Assembly: GCA_030612585.1 (NCBI GenBank)
Contig: JAUWNP010000042.1
Span: 1 to 27,401, forward strand
Origin: Anaerolineae bacterium
Lineage (GTDB): Bacteria; Chloroflexota; Anaerolineae; B4-G1
Length of the DNA stretch: 27,401 nucleotides
Reading direction: 5' to 3'
A program made the position numbers and the translations under genes. The notes beneath the pieces are model-generated. The model saw only the letters and a program-made list of their open reading frames with translations, was not told where the DNA came from and made no database searches. Shown in pieces: positions 1-7,966 of the stretch. Each line of letters starts with the position of its first letter. Position 1 is the stretch's first letter.

Positions 1-1
1 T

Positions 2-220
2 ATGCCGATTCGCCTGAGCATGGTCGTGCCGGTCAGCCAGACCATCCCTGTGCGCATGAGCGTGCCGGTCAGCGAGACCATCCCCATCCAGATGGCCGTG
101 CCGGTGCACATCGAGTTGGGTGAGGCGGGGCTGGACCCCGCCGTGCAGGAGTTGCGCGCTGTCTTTCAGCCGTTGAAGGAGCAGGTTGAGGCTTTGCCGG
201 ACGAGGTGGAGTTTCCGTGA
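2..220 (+). CDS. C-terminal part of a repeat-containing protein (partial, function unknown)
   Basis: The frame is open from the window edge to the TGA at 218-220, so only the last 72 or so codons are seen; the true start is probably upstream. The visible part begins with alternating hydrophobic 12-residue repeats (VPVSQTIPVRMS, then VPVSETIPIQMA, then a partial VPVHIEL). A charged helical tail with FQPLKEQVEALPDEVEF follows. Such VPV/TIPI strands suggest an extended beta structure or membrane-adjacent stalk, but I do not recognise a named family. It ends 34 bp before the start of the ATPase-FGE gene on the same strand, so it is probably the upstream member of that cluster. Moderate confidence that it is coding, none for function. 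Confidence 0.6.
   Translation: MPIRLSMVVPVSQTIPVRMSVPVSETIPIQMAVPVHIELGEAGLDPAVQELRAVFQPLKEQVEALPDEVEFP
25..108 (+). repeat. 36-bp tandem repeat, about 2.3 copies
   Basis: Units start at 25 and 61 and a partial third at 97, each opening with CGTGCCGGT. The period is 36 bp, so each unit adds 12 residues to the encoded protein without shifting frame. Copies 1 and 2 differ at a few positions. The array may extend left of the window. Confidence 0.7.
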
Positions 221-254
221 GCCGGCGAGCGGCAGTAGCCTGAAGGAGGCCGCT

Positions 255-2483
255 ATGAATAGCCCGACCAATCCATACATCGCCGGTAACCCCGTCACCG
301 GCACGGAGATGTTCTTCGGTCGCCAGGACGTCTTCCGTTTCGTGCGGGAAACGCTCGTGGGGCGTTACCAGGACAATGCCATCGTACTCTTCGGCGGGCG
401 GCGCACGGGCAAAACCTCAGTGCTCTACCAGATGGGCCGCTACCTGGACCCGTGTTACGTGCCCGTCTTCGTAGACTTGCAAGGGATTTCGCTGGAAGGG
501 CTGGGCGAGATGCTGTGGGGTATCGCTCGCCAGGCCACACGGGCACTGCGCCGGCAAAAGGGGATCAGGCTGACCATCCCCTCGCGTGACGAGTTCGCCG
601 GCGATCCGGGAGGCTGTTTCCGTGAGGGCTTCCTCGACCCGGCCCTGGAGGCCCTGGGCGACGACCGCCTGCTGGTAATGCTGGACGAGGCCGCACGGCT
701 CTACGAGCAGGTGCAAGCCGGCCGGCTGGAACCTCGCGTCTTCGATCTTCTACGCAGCCTGATCCAGTACCATCCCCACCTCAACTTTGTCTTCTCCATC
801 GGCAGTGGATTGGAGGAGATGTGTCAGGAGTATGCGGTCCTTTTCAACCTGTGCCAGTACCGGAAGATTAGTTTCCTCGACCGAGACGCGGCGGAAGCGC
901 TCATCACCGAACCGGTGAAAGAGCACTATCAGTATACACCCAGGGCAGTGAAGCGTATCCTGGAGGTCGCCCACGGGCAGCCCTACTACACCCAACTGGT
1001 GTGCAACCGGCTTTTCGCTCGCTGGGCTCGCCAGCGCGGTGACGTGGTGAGGGTTTCCGACGTGGAAGCGGTCCTCGGAGAGGCGGCCGAGCAGGGCATG
1101 GCCAGCCTGCAATACACCTGGGAGGAGGCCTCGGACGGGGCCAAAGTCGTCTTGGCGGCGCTGGCCGAACTCATGGTAGATGGGAACCAGCCGGTCAGCA
1201 CAAACGACTTGAGAGCAACCATCGCCGCGCAGGAGATACCCCTCTCTCGCCGCGCGGTCAGCGGGGCACTGCAGGAACTGGTGACACGGGAAGTGCTGCG
1301 TCCCGCCAACGGCGGCTACGTGTTCACCGTGGATTTAATGCGGCTGTGGGTACAACAGTACCAGCGGCTCGAATGGGTCAAGAGCAAAATCCCGCCCCCC
1401 GAAGAAGTAAGACCTCCCGCCAGGCGAGACCGGGTACGAACGGTCCTGGTGGGCGTGTTGGCCGGGCTTATGCTTCTGCTGATCGTTCTATCTGCAATCA
1501 TCTGGCGTGGCGCACAGTCGGCTAAACTCGAGACGCAGGCTACCGCAACGGCGATGTCGGGCACCATTGCGGCCCTGGAGACCGCGATTGCGCAGGGTGC
1601 TGGCGACGACGCTCAGGCGCAGTTGGCGGCGATGCAGACTAGAAGCGCGGACGTACAGGCAACTCAGCGGATTCCGACCAACACGCCCGGCCCGACTACC
1701 ACGCCCACCCCGACACCAACTCCCACACTGGGCGACACCTGGACCCGTTCCGCCGACGGGATGGCGATGGTCTACGTGCCGTCGGGAGAGTTTGAGATGG
1801 GCAGCACGGAGGGGGACAGTGACGAGCAGCCGGTGCACACCGTGGCGCTGGACGGTTTCTGGATTGACCAGACTGAGGTGACTAACGCCCAGTTCGCGGC
1901 TTTCTTGAACAAGCAGAGCAATCAGATGGAGCTCGACCCGACATGGTTGGGGTTAGAGAGCGAGGACTGCATGATTGAGCGGGAGGGCGGCGAGTACCAG
2001 CCTAAGAGTGGCTATACCAATTACCCTGTGACCGAAGTTTCCTGGTACGGGGCAGTAGCTTACTGTGAGTGGGCCGGAGGGCGACTGCCGACGGAGGCGG
2101 AATGGGAGTACACGGCGCGAGGACCGGATGGGCATGTCTATCCGTGGGGCAATGACGCGCCAACCTGCGAACAGGCTCAATTCGGGGAGTGTTCGATGCA
2201 TACGGTGCCGGTAGGTAGTCTCCCAGATGGTGCCAGCTGGTGCAGCGCGTTGGACATGGCCGGCAACGTATGGGAGTGGGTAGCCGATTGGTACGACAGC
2301 GACTACTATGGCCGTTCGCCTTCCCAGAATCCCGCAGGTCCGTCTTCCGGGGAGCATCGGGGGCTGCGTGGGGGCTCGTGGCACGTCGGGCCAGGCTACG
2401 TACGCAGTGATCTCCGCTACTGGGCCCCTCCTGACGCCTTGCTCTTCTACGTAGGCTTCCGTTGCATCAGGGGTTCTGAATAG
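255..2483 (+). CDS. Membrane-spanning P-loop (STAND/AAA-type) ATPase fused to an FGE-sulfatase-like domain
   Basis: 742 residues from the ATG at 255, chosen because AAGGAGG lies at 243-249; the in-frame codon at 186 lacks such a site and overlaps the upstream gene. The N-terminal part opens with NPY..GNPV....FFGR. It carries a Walker A GGRRTGKTS at residues 47-55 and a Walker B LLVMLDE at 139-145 (D144), followed by helical and winged-helix-like segments to about 385. A single transmembrane helix lies at about 396-418, then an Ala/Gln-rich stretch and a TP-rich linker. An FGE-sulfatase (PF03781-like) domain runs from about 505 to the end, with RLPTEAEWEYTARG, YPWG, AGNVWEWVADW, RGGSW and GFR. 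The C-terminal region where true formylglycine-generating enzymes carry their catalytic cysteines (GGSxxC type) reads RGGSWHVGPGYVRSDLRY without cysteine. I therefore infer a binding or sensor role rather than sulfatase activation. The topology suggests ATPase inside and FGE-like domain outside. Confidence 0.85.
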   Translation: MNSPTNPYIAGNPVTGTEMFFGRQDVFRFVRETLVGRYQDNAIVLFGGRRTGKTSVLYQMGRYLDPCYVPVFVDLQGISLEGLGEMLWGIARQATRALRRQKGIRLTIPSRDEFAGDPGGCFREGFLDPALEALGDDRLLVMLDEAARLYEQVQAGRLEPRVFDLLRSLIQYHPHLNFVFSIGSGLEEMCQEYAVLFNLCQYRKISFLDRDAAEALITEPVKEHYQYTPRAVKRILEVAHGQPYYTQLVCNRLFARWARQRGDVVRVSDVEAVLGEAAEQGMASLQYTWEEASDGAKVVLAALAELMVDGNQPVSTNDLRATIAAQEIPLSRRAVSGALQELVTREVLRPANGGYVFTVDLMRLWVQQYQRLEWVKSKIPPPEEVRPPARRDRVRTVLVGVLAGLMLLLIVLSAIIWRGAQSAKLETQATATAMSGTIAALETAIAQGAGDDAQAQLAAMQTRSADVQATQRIPTNTPGPTTTPTPTPTPTLGDTWTRSADGMAMVYVPSGEFEMGSTEGDSDEQPVHTVALDGFWIDQTEVTNAQFAAFLNKQSNQMELDPTWLGLESEDCMIEREGGEYQPKSGYTNYPVTEVSWYGAVAYCEWAGGRLPTEAEWEYTARGPDGHVYPWGNDAPTCEQAQFGECSMHTVPVGSLPDGASWCSALDMAGNVWEWVADWYDSDYYGRSPSQNPAGPSSGEHRGLRGGSWHVGPGYVRSDLRYWAPPDALLFYVGFRCIRGSE

Positions 2484-2551
2484 GTTATACGTCCCCTGTC
2501 CACCGCTAGCCGCTAACGGGCGACCTTGGCAACCCGGCGGAGAGATGGAGC

Positions 2552-3880
2552 ATGAAAGGTAAGAACAACAAGATTATGTCTACTAACCCCTTCACTTACG
2601 GCAATCCCATCTCCGACCCAGCCCGTTTCTTCGGGCGGCGGGCCAAGGTGGAGCAGGTCTACACCCGTCTGCTCAACGCCGAGTTCGAGAGCAGTTCCAT
2701 CGTCGGCGAGCGGCGCACGGGTAAGACCTCGCTGCTTTACTACATCGCGCACCCGACCATCGCCAGCGACCACGGGTTGGACCCGGATCGTTATCTCTTC
2801 GTCTACGCCGACTTGCAGATGGTAGACCAAAAAACCACGCCCACGCGCTTCTGGGCCCGGCTCCTGCGCCGCATCGGTCGCAAGGTAAAAGACGACAAAC
2901 TCAAGGCCGAGTTCAAGCAGGCCGGTGAGCAGGAAGAGATTGACAACTACACTCTGGACGACCTGTTTTGCTTCACCGACGAGCGCGACCTCCACTTCGT
3001 CCTGCTGCTCGACGAGTTCGAGAATGTCACCGAAAATTCCAACTTTGGCACCGCTTTCTTCTATGGGCTGCGTGCCCTGGCGATTCACCACAACCTGGCC
3101 CTGGTCACTGCCAGTAGACAGGAACTGATCACACTGTGCCACTCCGACGCCGTGCGCGCCTCTCCCTTCTTCAACATTTTCGCCAACATCAACCTGCCCG
3201 CCTTCGACGAAGAGGATGCCGGGGCGCTGCTCAAGCGATCGCTGGAGGGAACCGATGTGTGTTTTACCCCGGCCGAACTGGCGTTACTGTTCGACGTCGC
3301 TGGCTACCATCCCTACTTCCTCCAGGTCGCCGCCCATTTTCTTTTCGCCGCACACGCCAGAGGAATGACAGCGCAGCAGCGAGAGCGGTTCCTGCTGCGG
3401 GAGTTCAAGGAAGAAGCGGTTCCAAGCCTGGCCGACTACTGGCACCACTCGGACGAGGGTGAGAAAATCGTGCTCTCCGCGCTGGCATTGCTGGCACGCC
3501 AGGGGAAGGCGAGGGAGCGGCGGTTCTCACTGGGCAGGCTGAAGCAACTCTATCATCGCTCCGATCTGACCCTTTCGCGGCTGGAGAAGCGCGCCCTGGT
3601 CACGGTTGGTGAACAGGGATATACTCTCTTCTCCAGCGTGTTCGGCGACTGGATCATCGCCGAGTTGACGGACGTGATGGCCGACGCACAGTCTTATGAG
3701 GAGTGGCTGGAGGCCAACCAGAGTGCAGTGAAGCGCCTCTCCCGCTCAGCCCGCGACGAGGTACGCGAGATCTTGCCCCAGATCAAGACCGGATATCGCC
3801 AATTCGTCGTGGACTGGCTTTCCAACCCTCAGACGTTGATCAGCGCGGCCACTCTGCTGCGGGGTGCGCTCGGCGGATGA
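2552..3880 (+). CDS. P-loop ATPase of the same STAND/AAA-type family, without fused effector
   Basis: 442 residues. The N-terminus (NPFTYGNPISDPARFFGRR) matches the opening of the preceding ATPase, so the two are related. Walker A is GERRTGKTS at residues 52-60 and Walker B is FVLLLDEFEN with D154-E155. The C-terminal third looks like winged-helix modules. No transmembrane helix or signal peptide is evident, so it is probably cytoplasmic. GGAG at 2539-2542 fits the ATG at 2552; an in-frame ATG at 2576 (MSTNPF) is an alternative start. It begins 68 bp after the ATPase-FGE gene, and its stop overlaps the start of the methyltransferase gene by ATGA, which implies coupled translation. The target or trigger of this ATPase cannot be told from sequence. 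Confidence 0.85.
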   Translation: MKGKNNKIMSTNPFTYGNPISDPARFFGRRAKVEQVYTRLLNAEFESSSIVGERRTGKTSLLYYIAHPTIASDHGLDPDRYLFVYADLQMVDQKTTPTRFWARLLRRIGRKVKDDKLKAEFKQAGEQEEIDNYTLDDLFCFTDERDLHFVLLLDEFENVTENSNFGTAFFYGLRALAIHHNLALVTASRQELITLCHSDAVRASPFFNIFANINLPAFDEEDAGALLKRSLEGTDVCFTPAELALLFDVAGYHPYFLQVAAHFLFAAHARGMTAQQRERFLLREFKEEAVPSLADYWHHSDEGEKIVLSALALLARQGKARERRFSLGRLKQLYHRSDLTLSRLEKRALVTVGEQGYTLFSSVFGDWIIAELTDVMADAQSYEEWLEANQSAVKRLSRSARDEVREILPQIKTGYRQFVVDWLSNPQTLISAATLLRGALGG

Positions 3881-4797
3881 CTCAGCGCCCCATCTGCGAC
3901 TACGAGGGCTCCGCCTACCGCGCCGAGTTCTGGGGACAGGGGCGGGAGTACGAGGACGCGGTCGAGCGGGTCGCGCTGAACCATCTGCTGCCCCCCACCG
4001 GGCACCGTTTCGTCGAGATCGGCGGGGGCTACGGGCGGCTCGTTCCCCTCTACGGCGGCTACGACGAGGTGGTGATCTTCGACTATGCGCTCTCACAACT
4101 GCGGCAGGCCCGGGAACTGTGGGGGGACGCCGGTCCCGGTGGTCAGCCCCGTTACGTCTACGTCGCCGGCGACTTTTACAAGTTACCATTCGCCCCTGGA
4201 CTCTTTGACACGGTGGCGATGGTGCGTACGCTCCATCACGCCGCCGACGCGCCAGCGGTGCTGCGCAGCGTGGCTCAGATTCTCGCGCCCGGCGGCACGT
4301 TCGTATTGGAGTTCGCCAACAAGCGCAACCTGAAGGCAATCCTGCGTTATCTTGTACGCCGGCAGGAGTGGTCACCCTTTGACCAGGAGCCGGTGGAGTT
4401 CGTGAAACTGAACTTCGACTTCCATCCGGCTTGGATGCAGGAGCGGCTGAACGAGGTTGGGTTACGGGTGCGAAAAATGCGCACCGTCTCCCATCTCCGG
4501 CTCAATCTGCTCAAGCGGTTGGTGCCCACGGGACTGCTCGTACGACTCGACCGGCTGCTGCAGCCAACGGGTGCACTGTGGCAACTGACGCCCAGCGTCT
4601 TCGTGCGCTGTGAGGGTCGCGCCGACAGACCTGCCGCGCAGCAGGGCGCTTTCTTCCGCTGCACCATCTGTGGTTCGACTATGTTGACCTTGGTGGACGA
4701 CGGTGAAGCCCTATCTTGCACCGATTGCGGCGCGCGGTTCGCGGTACGCAATGGTATCTATGACTTCAAAGCGCCGCTTGGGGGAGGCACGGTATGA
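3877..4797 (+). CDS. Class I SAM-dependent methyltransferase with C-terminal Trm112-like zinc ribbon
   Basis: 306 residues from the ATG at 3877, which overlaps the upstream stop (ATGA); the open frame continues further upstream but only inside the preceding gene. The SAM-binding motif I reads VEIGGGYGRL near residues 45-54, with an acidic strand end (VVIFDYA) after it. Later motifs are FDTVAMVRTLHH and LAPGGTFVLEFANK, typical of class I methyltransferases acting on small molecules or lipids. The C-terminus has a four-cysteine ribbon, C262-x2-C265 and C281-x2-C284, of the Trm112p-like type, ending NGIYDF. The ribbon may stabilise the enzyme or recruit a substrate. Coupling to the ATPase on one side and the small unknown gene on the other suggests a shared operon. 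The substrate is unknown. Confidence 0.88.
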   Translation: MTQRPICDYEGSAYRAEFWGQGREYEDAVERVALNHLLPPTGHRFVEIGGGYGRLVPLYGGYDEVVIFDYALSQLRQARELWGDAGPGGQPRYVYVAGDFYKLPFAPGLFDTVAMVRTLHHAADAPAVLRSVAQILAPGGTFVLEFANKRNLKAILRYLVRRQEWSPFDQEPVEFVKLNFDFHPAWMQERLNEVGLRVRKMRTVSHLRLNLLKRLVPTGLLVRLDRLLQPTGALWQLTPSVFVRCEGRADRPAAQQGAFFRCTICGSTMLTLVDDGEALSCTDCGARFAVRNGIYDFKAPLGGGTV

Positions 4798-5216
4798 GCG
4801 ATACAATTCGACGAGCCTTGTTTGCTGACCTGATCTTCAACGAAGAGGAGCAACCGGCGAAGGCGCTCTACATCGGTGGGGTGCCCCACTACGCCGTGCC
4901 GGATGGGGACTTCCTGCGCCACGTCGAGGCCGAGTACGTGGATCGCCAGATTGTGGCGTTGATGCAAGAGCGCATCCTGGCGATGCGCGACATCGTCACC
5001 GATGGGATAGTCCACATGCTCGGCCAGGAAGACCTGTTCACACGGGCCTCGATTGAGCACGCGATCAAGAATATGGACCGCATCCTCGAGCCGGGCAACG
5101 TGGACGTGGATGAACTGCGCACCACACTGTGGATGCTGAAATTCCGTGCCATCGTGAACGTGCACGGTGACGTGGTACGGCTTGATGTCCCCGGTTGGGA
5201 GGATGGAGAGATTTAG
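4794..5216 (+). CDS. Small conserved-looking protein of unknown function (140 aa)
   Basis: The ATG at 4794 overlaps the methyltransferase stop at 4795-4797 (ATGA), so it is very likely translated as part of the same operon. The protein is acidic and mostly helical by eye, with no transmembrane segment, signal peptide or cysteine motif. The first third contains ALYIGGVPHYAVPDGDFLRHVEAEYVDRQI, written here in two parts: ALYIGGVPHYAVPD and GDFLRHVEAEYVDRQI. The end contains a strand-like segment FRAIVNVHGDVVRLDVP. I do not recognise a family. As the last gene of the cluster it is a candidate regulator or partner of the ATPases, but that is only context. Confidence 0.75.
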   Translation: MSDTIRRALFADLIFNEEEQPAKALYIGGVPHYAVPDGDFLRHVEAEYVDRQIVALMQERILAMRDIVTDGIVHMLGQEDLFTRASIEHAIKNMDRILEPGNVDVDELRTTLWMLKFRAIVNVHGDVVRLDVPGWEDGEI

Positions 5217-5306
5217 GATCGGTGGATTTAGGGTTTGGAGATTGAGCCAGCCACGGTGGTCGGCAAATCCGCAAATCTGAAATCACACAATCTCAGATCC
5301 GCCAAC

Positions 5307-5335
5307 TTGTGCGACTGGCAGGGTTGGTGTATACT
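5307..5335 (+). promoter_or_regulatory. Probable dnaN promoter
   Basis: TTGTGC (5307-5312), a 17-bp spacer, then TATACT (5330-5335), about 46 bp upstream of the dnaN start. The -10 is 5/6 to the sigma-70 consensus and the -35 is 3/6. It lies in the 165-bp gap after the unknown gene, which suggests dnaN is transcribed separately from the ATPase cluster. Confidence 0.55.
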
Positions 5336-5381
5336 GCCCCTGTCCTGATCATCAAACTACTATGAGGAGGGCTAAATACTG

Positions 5382-6515
5382 ATGAAGGTCTCCTGCCTGC
5401 AAGAGAACCTGGCTAAGGGCCTGAGCATTGTCGGACGGGCGGTCTCACCCCGCTCCACGCTACCGGTGCTCGGCAACGTGCTCCTGGCGACCGACGCCGG
5501 GCGACTCAAACTCTCCGCCACCAACCTGGAAATTGGCATCAACTGCTGGATCGGAGCCAAGGTGGAGGACGAGGGAGCGACCACCGTTCCGGCGCGCACT
5601 TTCATTGACTTGGTCAATGCGCTGCCGCCGGAGCAGGTGGACATGGAACTGATTGTGCGCACGCAGACGCTCAACCTGCACGCCGGCCGCAGCGAGGCGA
5701 ATGTCAAAGGCATTGACGCGCAGGAGTTCCCCCTGGTGCCGCTGCCCGAGGGTGAAGGGGGCATCCCCATCGAGCCCGACGTGCTGCGCACAGCGGTTGA
5801 GCAGGTCGCCCTTGCTGCCGCTACCGACGAGAGCCGTCCGATCCTCACCGGGGTGCTGGCCAAGTTCGAAGGTGCGCAACTCACGCTAGCCGCCGCCGAT
5901 GGGTTCCGCCTCTCGGTGCGCACCGTCACGCTGCCCCAATCCGTCTCCGATCCGTTCAGCATCATCATCCCCGCCCGGGCACTGGTCGAACTGGGGCGCA
6001 TCAGCGGCGAGCAGAAGGAGCCCATCGTCATCAATGTCACCCCCACCCGCAACCAGGTGCTCTTCCAACTCACCGACATCGTGCTGGTATCGCAGTTGAT
6101 TGACGGCAACTTCCCGGACTACCGGCAGATCATCCCTCGCGATCTCACGACGCACACGGTAGTGGATACGGCCGTGCTCCTGAAAGCGTGCAAGACGGCG
6201 CTTATCTTCGCCCGCGACGCAGCCCATATCAGCCGCTTGCACATCAAGCCTGCCTCCGAATTGGCGCCGGGCCACATGATCGTCTCCGCCACTTCGGCCG
6301 AAACCGGCGATGACGTGAGCGAACTGGACGCCAGCATTGAAGGAGATGAGATTGAGATCGCCTTCAACGTCAAGTACATGATTGACGTGCTCTCGGTGCT
6401 CGGCACTCCCCAGGTCGCGCTGGATACGACCACGCCCTCCAGTCCTGGTGTCCTGCGGCCCGTCGGCGACGTGGACTTCACCCACGTGATTATGCCGATG
6501 CATTTGGGGCGGTAG
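5382..6515 (+). CDS. dnaN: DNA polymerase III subunit beta (sliding clamp)
   Basis: 377 residues, the usual length for the bacterial beta clamp, beginning MKVSCLQENLAKGLSIVGRA. The segments SPRSTLPVLGNVLL near the N-terminus, an LIDGNFPDYRQIIP motif in the middle domain and a C-terminal VIMPMHLGR match the known clamp pattern (the family usually ends VxMPM..). The clamp dimer encircles DNA and tethers polymerase III. AGGAGG at 5365-5370 lies 11 bp before the ATG. A promoter sits upstream and a strong hairpin terminator just downstream, so it appears monocistronic. No dnaA, recF or gyrB lies beside it, so this is not the classical origin-side arrangement. Confidence 0.96.
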   Translation: MKVSCLQENLAKGLSIVGRAVSPRSTLPVLGNVLLATDAGRLKLSATNLEIGINCWIGAKVEDEGATTVPARTFIDLVNALPPEQVDMELIVRTQTLNLHAGRSEANVKGIDAQEFPLVPLPEGEGGIPIEPDVLRTAVEQVALAAATDESRPILTGVLAKFEGAQLTLAAADGFRLSVRTVTLPQSVSDPFSIIIPARALVELGRISGEQKEPIVINVTPTRNQVLFQLTDIVLVSQLIDGNFPDYRQIIPRDLTTHTVVDTAVLLKACKTALIFARDAAHISRLHIKPASELAPGHMIVSATSAETGDDVSELDASIEGDEIEIAFNVKYMIDVLSVLGTPQVALDTTTPSSPGVLRPVGDVDFTHVIMPMHLGR

Positions 6516-6535
6516 TCCCCGCTGGTCGAAACGGC

Positions 6536-6574
6536 AAACGCCCTCAGGGTCTTAGCCCTGGGGGCGTTTCTCTT
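6536..6574 (+). terminator. Rho-independent terminator after dnaN, possibly bidirectional
   Basis: A 14-bp stem pairs AAACGCCCTCAGGG (6536-6549) with CCCTGGGGGCGTTT (6556-6569), with one G-T wobble, around a 6-nt loop, followed by TTTCTCTT. The stem starts 20 bp after the dnaN stop. The A-rich left edge means it could also stop the ABC permease transcript arriving on the other strand. Confidence 0.85.
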
Positions 6575-6679
6575 GGGGACGTGAAACGTGAAGCGTGAAA
6601 ACGCCTTCAACGCCGATGGTCACTCGCGTTTCAGGTATCAATCATCACACCGGGGCATCACCCATCGGTACCGCCGTCT

Positions 6680-7966
6680 CTATTCTTCAATGTAAACATC
6701 AACATAGACTGGCTCTCTAGTCGGTCTTGGCTTCTTCACCTCACGTCGGCGTATCCTCTTCGCGCTACGGTCGGCCCGCCGCTCGTGCTGTCTGCGCTGG
6801 TAGACGTACCACAATATCTGCAGCCGTTGCCTCAGCGAGTCGGTATCCAGCCCCAACCGGAGCCGGAGCCAGGCCAGCGATGTCACCGCGAACGCGATCC
6901 CACTGAGCGCTAGCGCCGGCAACCACAATGATCCCCAACCCGCACCGCGCAGCATCACCCCGCGCGCAATCACCATGTAATGTTGTACCGACGAGATGGT
7001 AGACAGCACGCGCATTGCCCCGGGCATATCGCCCGCTGGCACCATAAAACCGGAGAGGGCGACCTCCAACATCGCCAGCGCAAAGACAAACAGCATCGCC
7101 TGCTGCTGCGTGCGAGAGATCAGCGAGATGAGCGTGCCCCAGCCGATCTGCACCAGGACGAAAGGGATCGTGAGGAGCAACAGGAGCGGCAACGAGCCAC
7201 GCATCGGAATGTCGAACCAGGCAACGATCACCCCTGTCATCAGCAGGCAGTCCATCAGGCCCACCAGCAAGGTGGGGATAGCCTTGCCCGCCATCAGTTC
7301 CAGACGGCCGAGCGGAGTGACCCGCAGTTGCTCCAGCGTGCCCAGTTCCCGCTCGCGGGTGAAGCCTTGCGCGGCGATGATCAGCGTCACCTGATAGACG
7401 ATCAGCCCCAGCATCATGGTGATGGCGTCGGGGCGGTCGTCGAGGAAGGCGTTGAAGCGGGCCACGAAACGCAACTCCACCGGCCCTCCACTGGCGATGG
7501 TCTGGCGGACGGTGAGGTCCTGCACGATCTCGGCGGCCACGTTTTCGGCCGTGGCGATGGCGACGTTGGACACCACGTAGTTGGAGCCATCGGCGATGAC
7601 CTGCACCTCGGCGCTCTGCTGGGGGTCAGTCAACGCCTCCCCGTAACCAGGGGGCACCACGATGATGACCCCGATCCGTCCACTCTGCATCCATTCCCGC
7701 GCCTGAGCGACACTGTCCCCATACGTCTTTATGAGCAACTCGTCCGTCTGGTCCAGCCTGGTGATCAACTCACGGCTGGCCCGGCTACGGTCCAGGTCAA
7801 CCACAGCCAGCGGCAGGTTCTGCACGCCTTCTCCCGTCAGGCCACCCATCAGCAGCAATTGCAACAGTGGTCCCAGGAGCACGAATCCAAGCAGTAGTTT
7901 ATCGCGGCCCAGTTGCAGGAACTCTTTTATGACCAGGCCCCAGACACGGTGTAGGGGTTCTCTCAT
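6680..7966 (-). CDS. ABC-2 type transporter permease
   Basis: 428 residues starting at the ATG at 7966-7964, which overlaps the upstream permease stop by one base (TGATG). An N-terminal helix (LLLGFVLLGPLLQLLLMGG) is followed by a long extracytoplasmic domain (about 50-180) and then five hydrophobic helices. This is the layout of the YbhR/YbhS-type ABC-2 permeases used for drug or lipid export. The REREL(G)TLEQLRVTP segment before the second helix is the cytoplasmic coupling signature of this family. The C-terminus carries an unusual basic tail rich in RR and KK (QRRQHERRADRSAKRIRRREVKK) ending YVDVYIEE. No ATPase gene is adjacent in the window, so the cognate ATP-binding subunit must be encoded elsewhere, possibly in trans. 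Confidence 0.88.
   Translation of the reverse strand: MREPLHRVWGLVIKEFLQLGRDKLLLGFVLLGPLLQLLLMGGLTGEGVQNLPLAVVDLDRSRASRELITRLDQTDELLIKTYGDSVAQAREWMQSGRIGVIIVVPPGYGEALTDPQQSAEVQVIADGSNYVVSNVAIATAENVAAEIVQDLTVRQTIASGGPVELRFVARFNAFLDDRPDAITMMLGLIVYQVTLIIAAQGFTRERELGTLEQLRVTPLGRLELMAGKAIPTLLVGLMDCLLMTGVIVAWFDIPMRGSLPLLLLLTIPFVLVQIGWGTLISLISRTQQQAMLFVFALAMLEVALSGFMVPAGDMPGAMRVLSTISSVQHYMVIARGVMLRGAGWGSLWLPALALSGIAFAVTSLAWLRLRLGLDTDSLRQRLQILWYVYQRRQHERRADRSAKRIRRREVKKPRPTREPVYVDVYIEE

Noticed and set aside
3703..3876. Upstream extension of the methyltransferase frame
   Set aside because: It lies wholly inside the preceding ATPase gene; the ATGA overlap at 3877 is a far better start.
6980..7897. 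Long open frame (305 codons) on the + strand
   Set aside because: It is the antisense of the ABC-2 permease, rich in H, Q and R as expected of a shadow frame, with no ribosome site.
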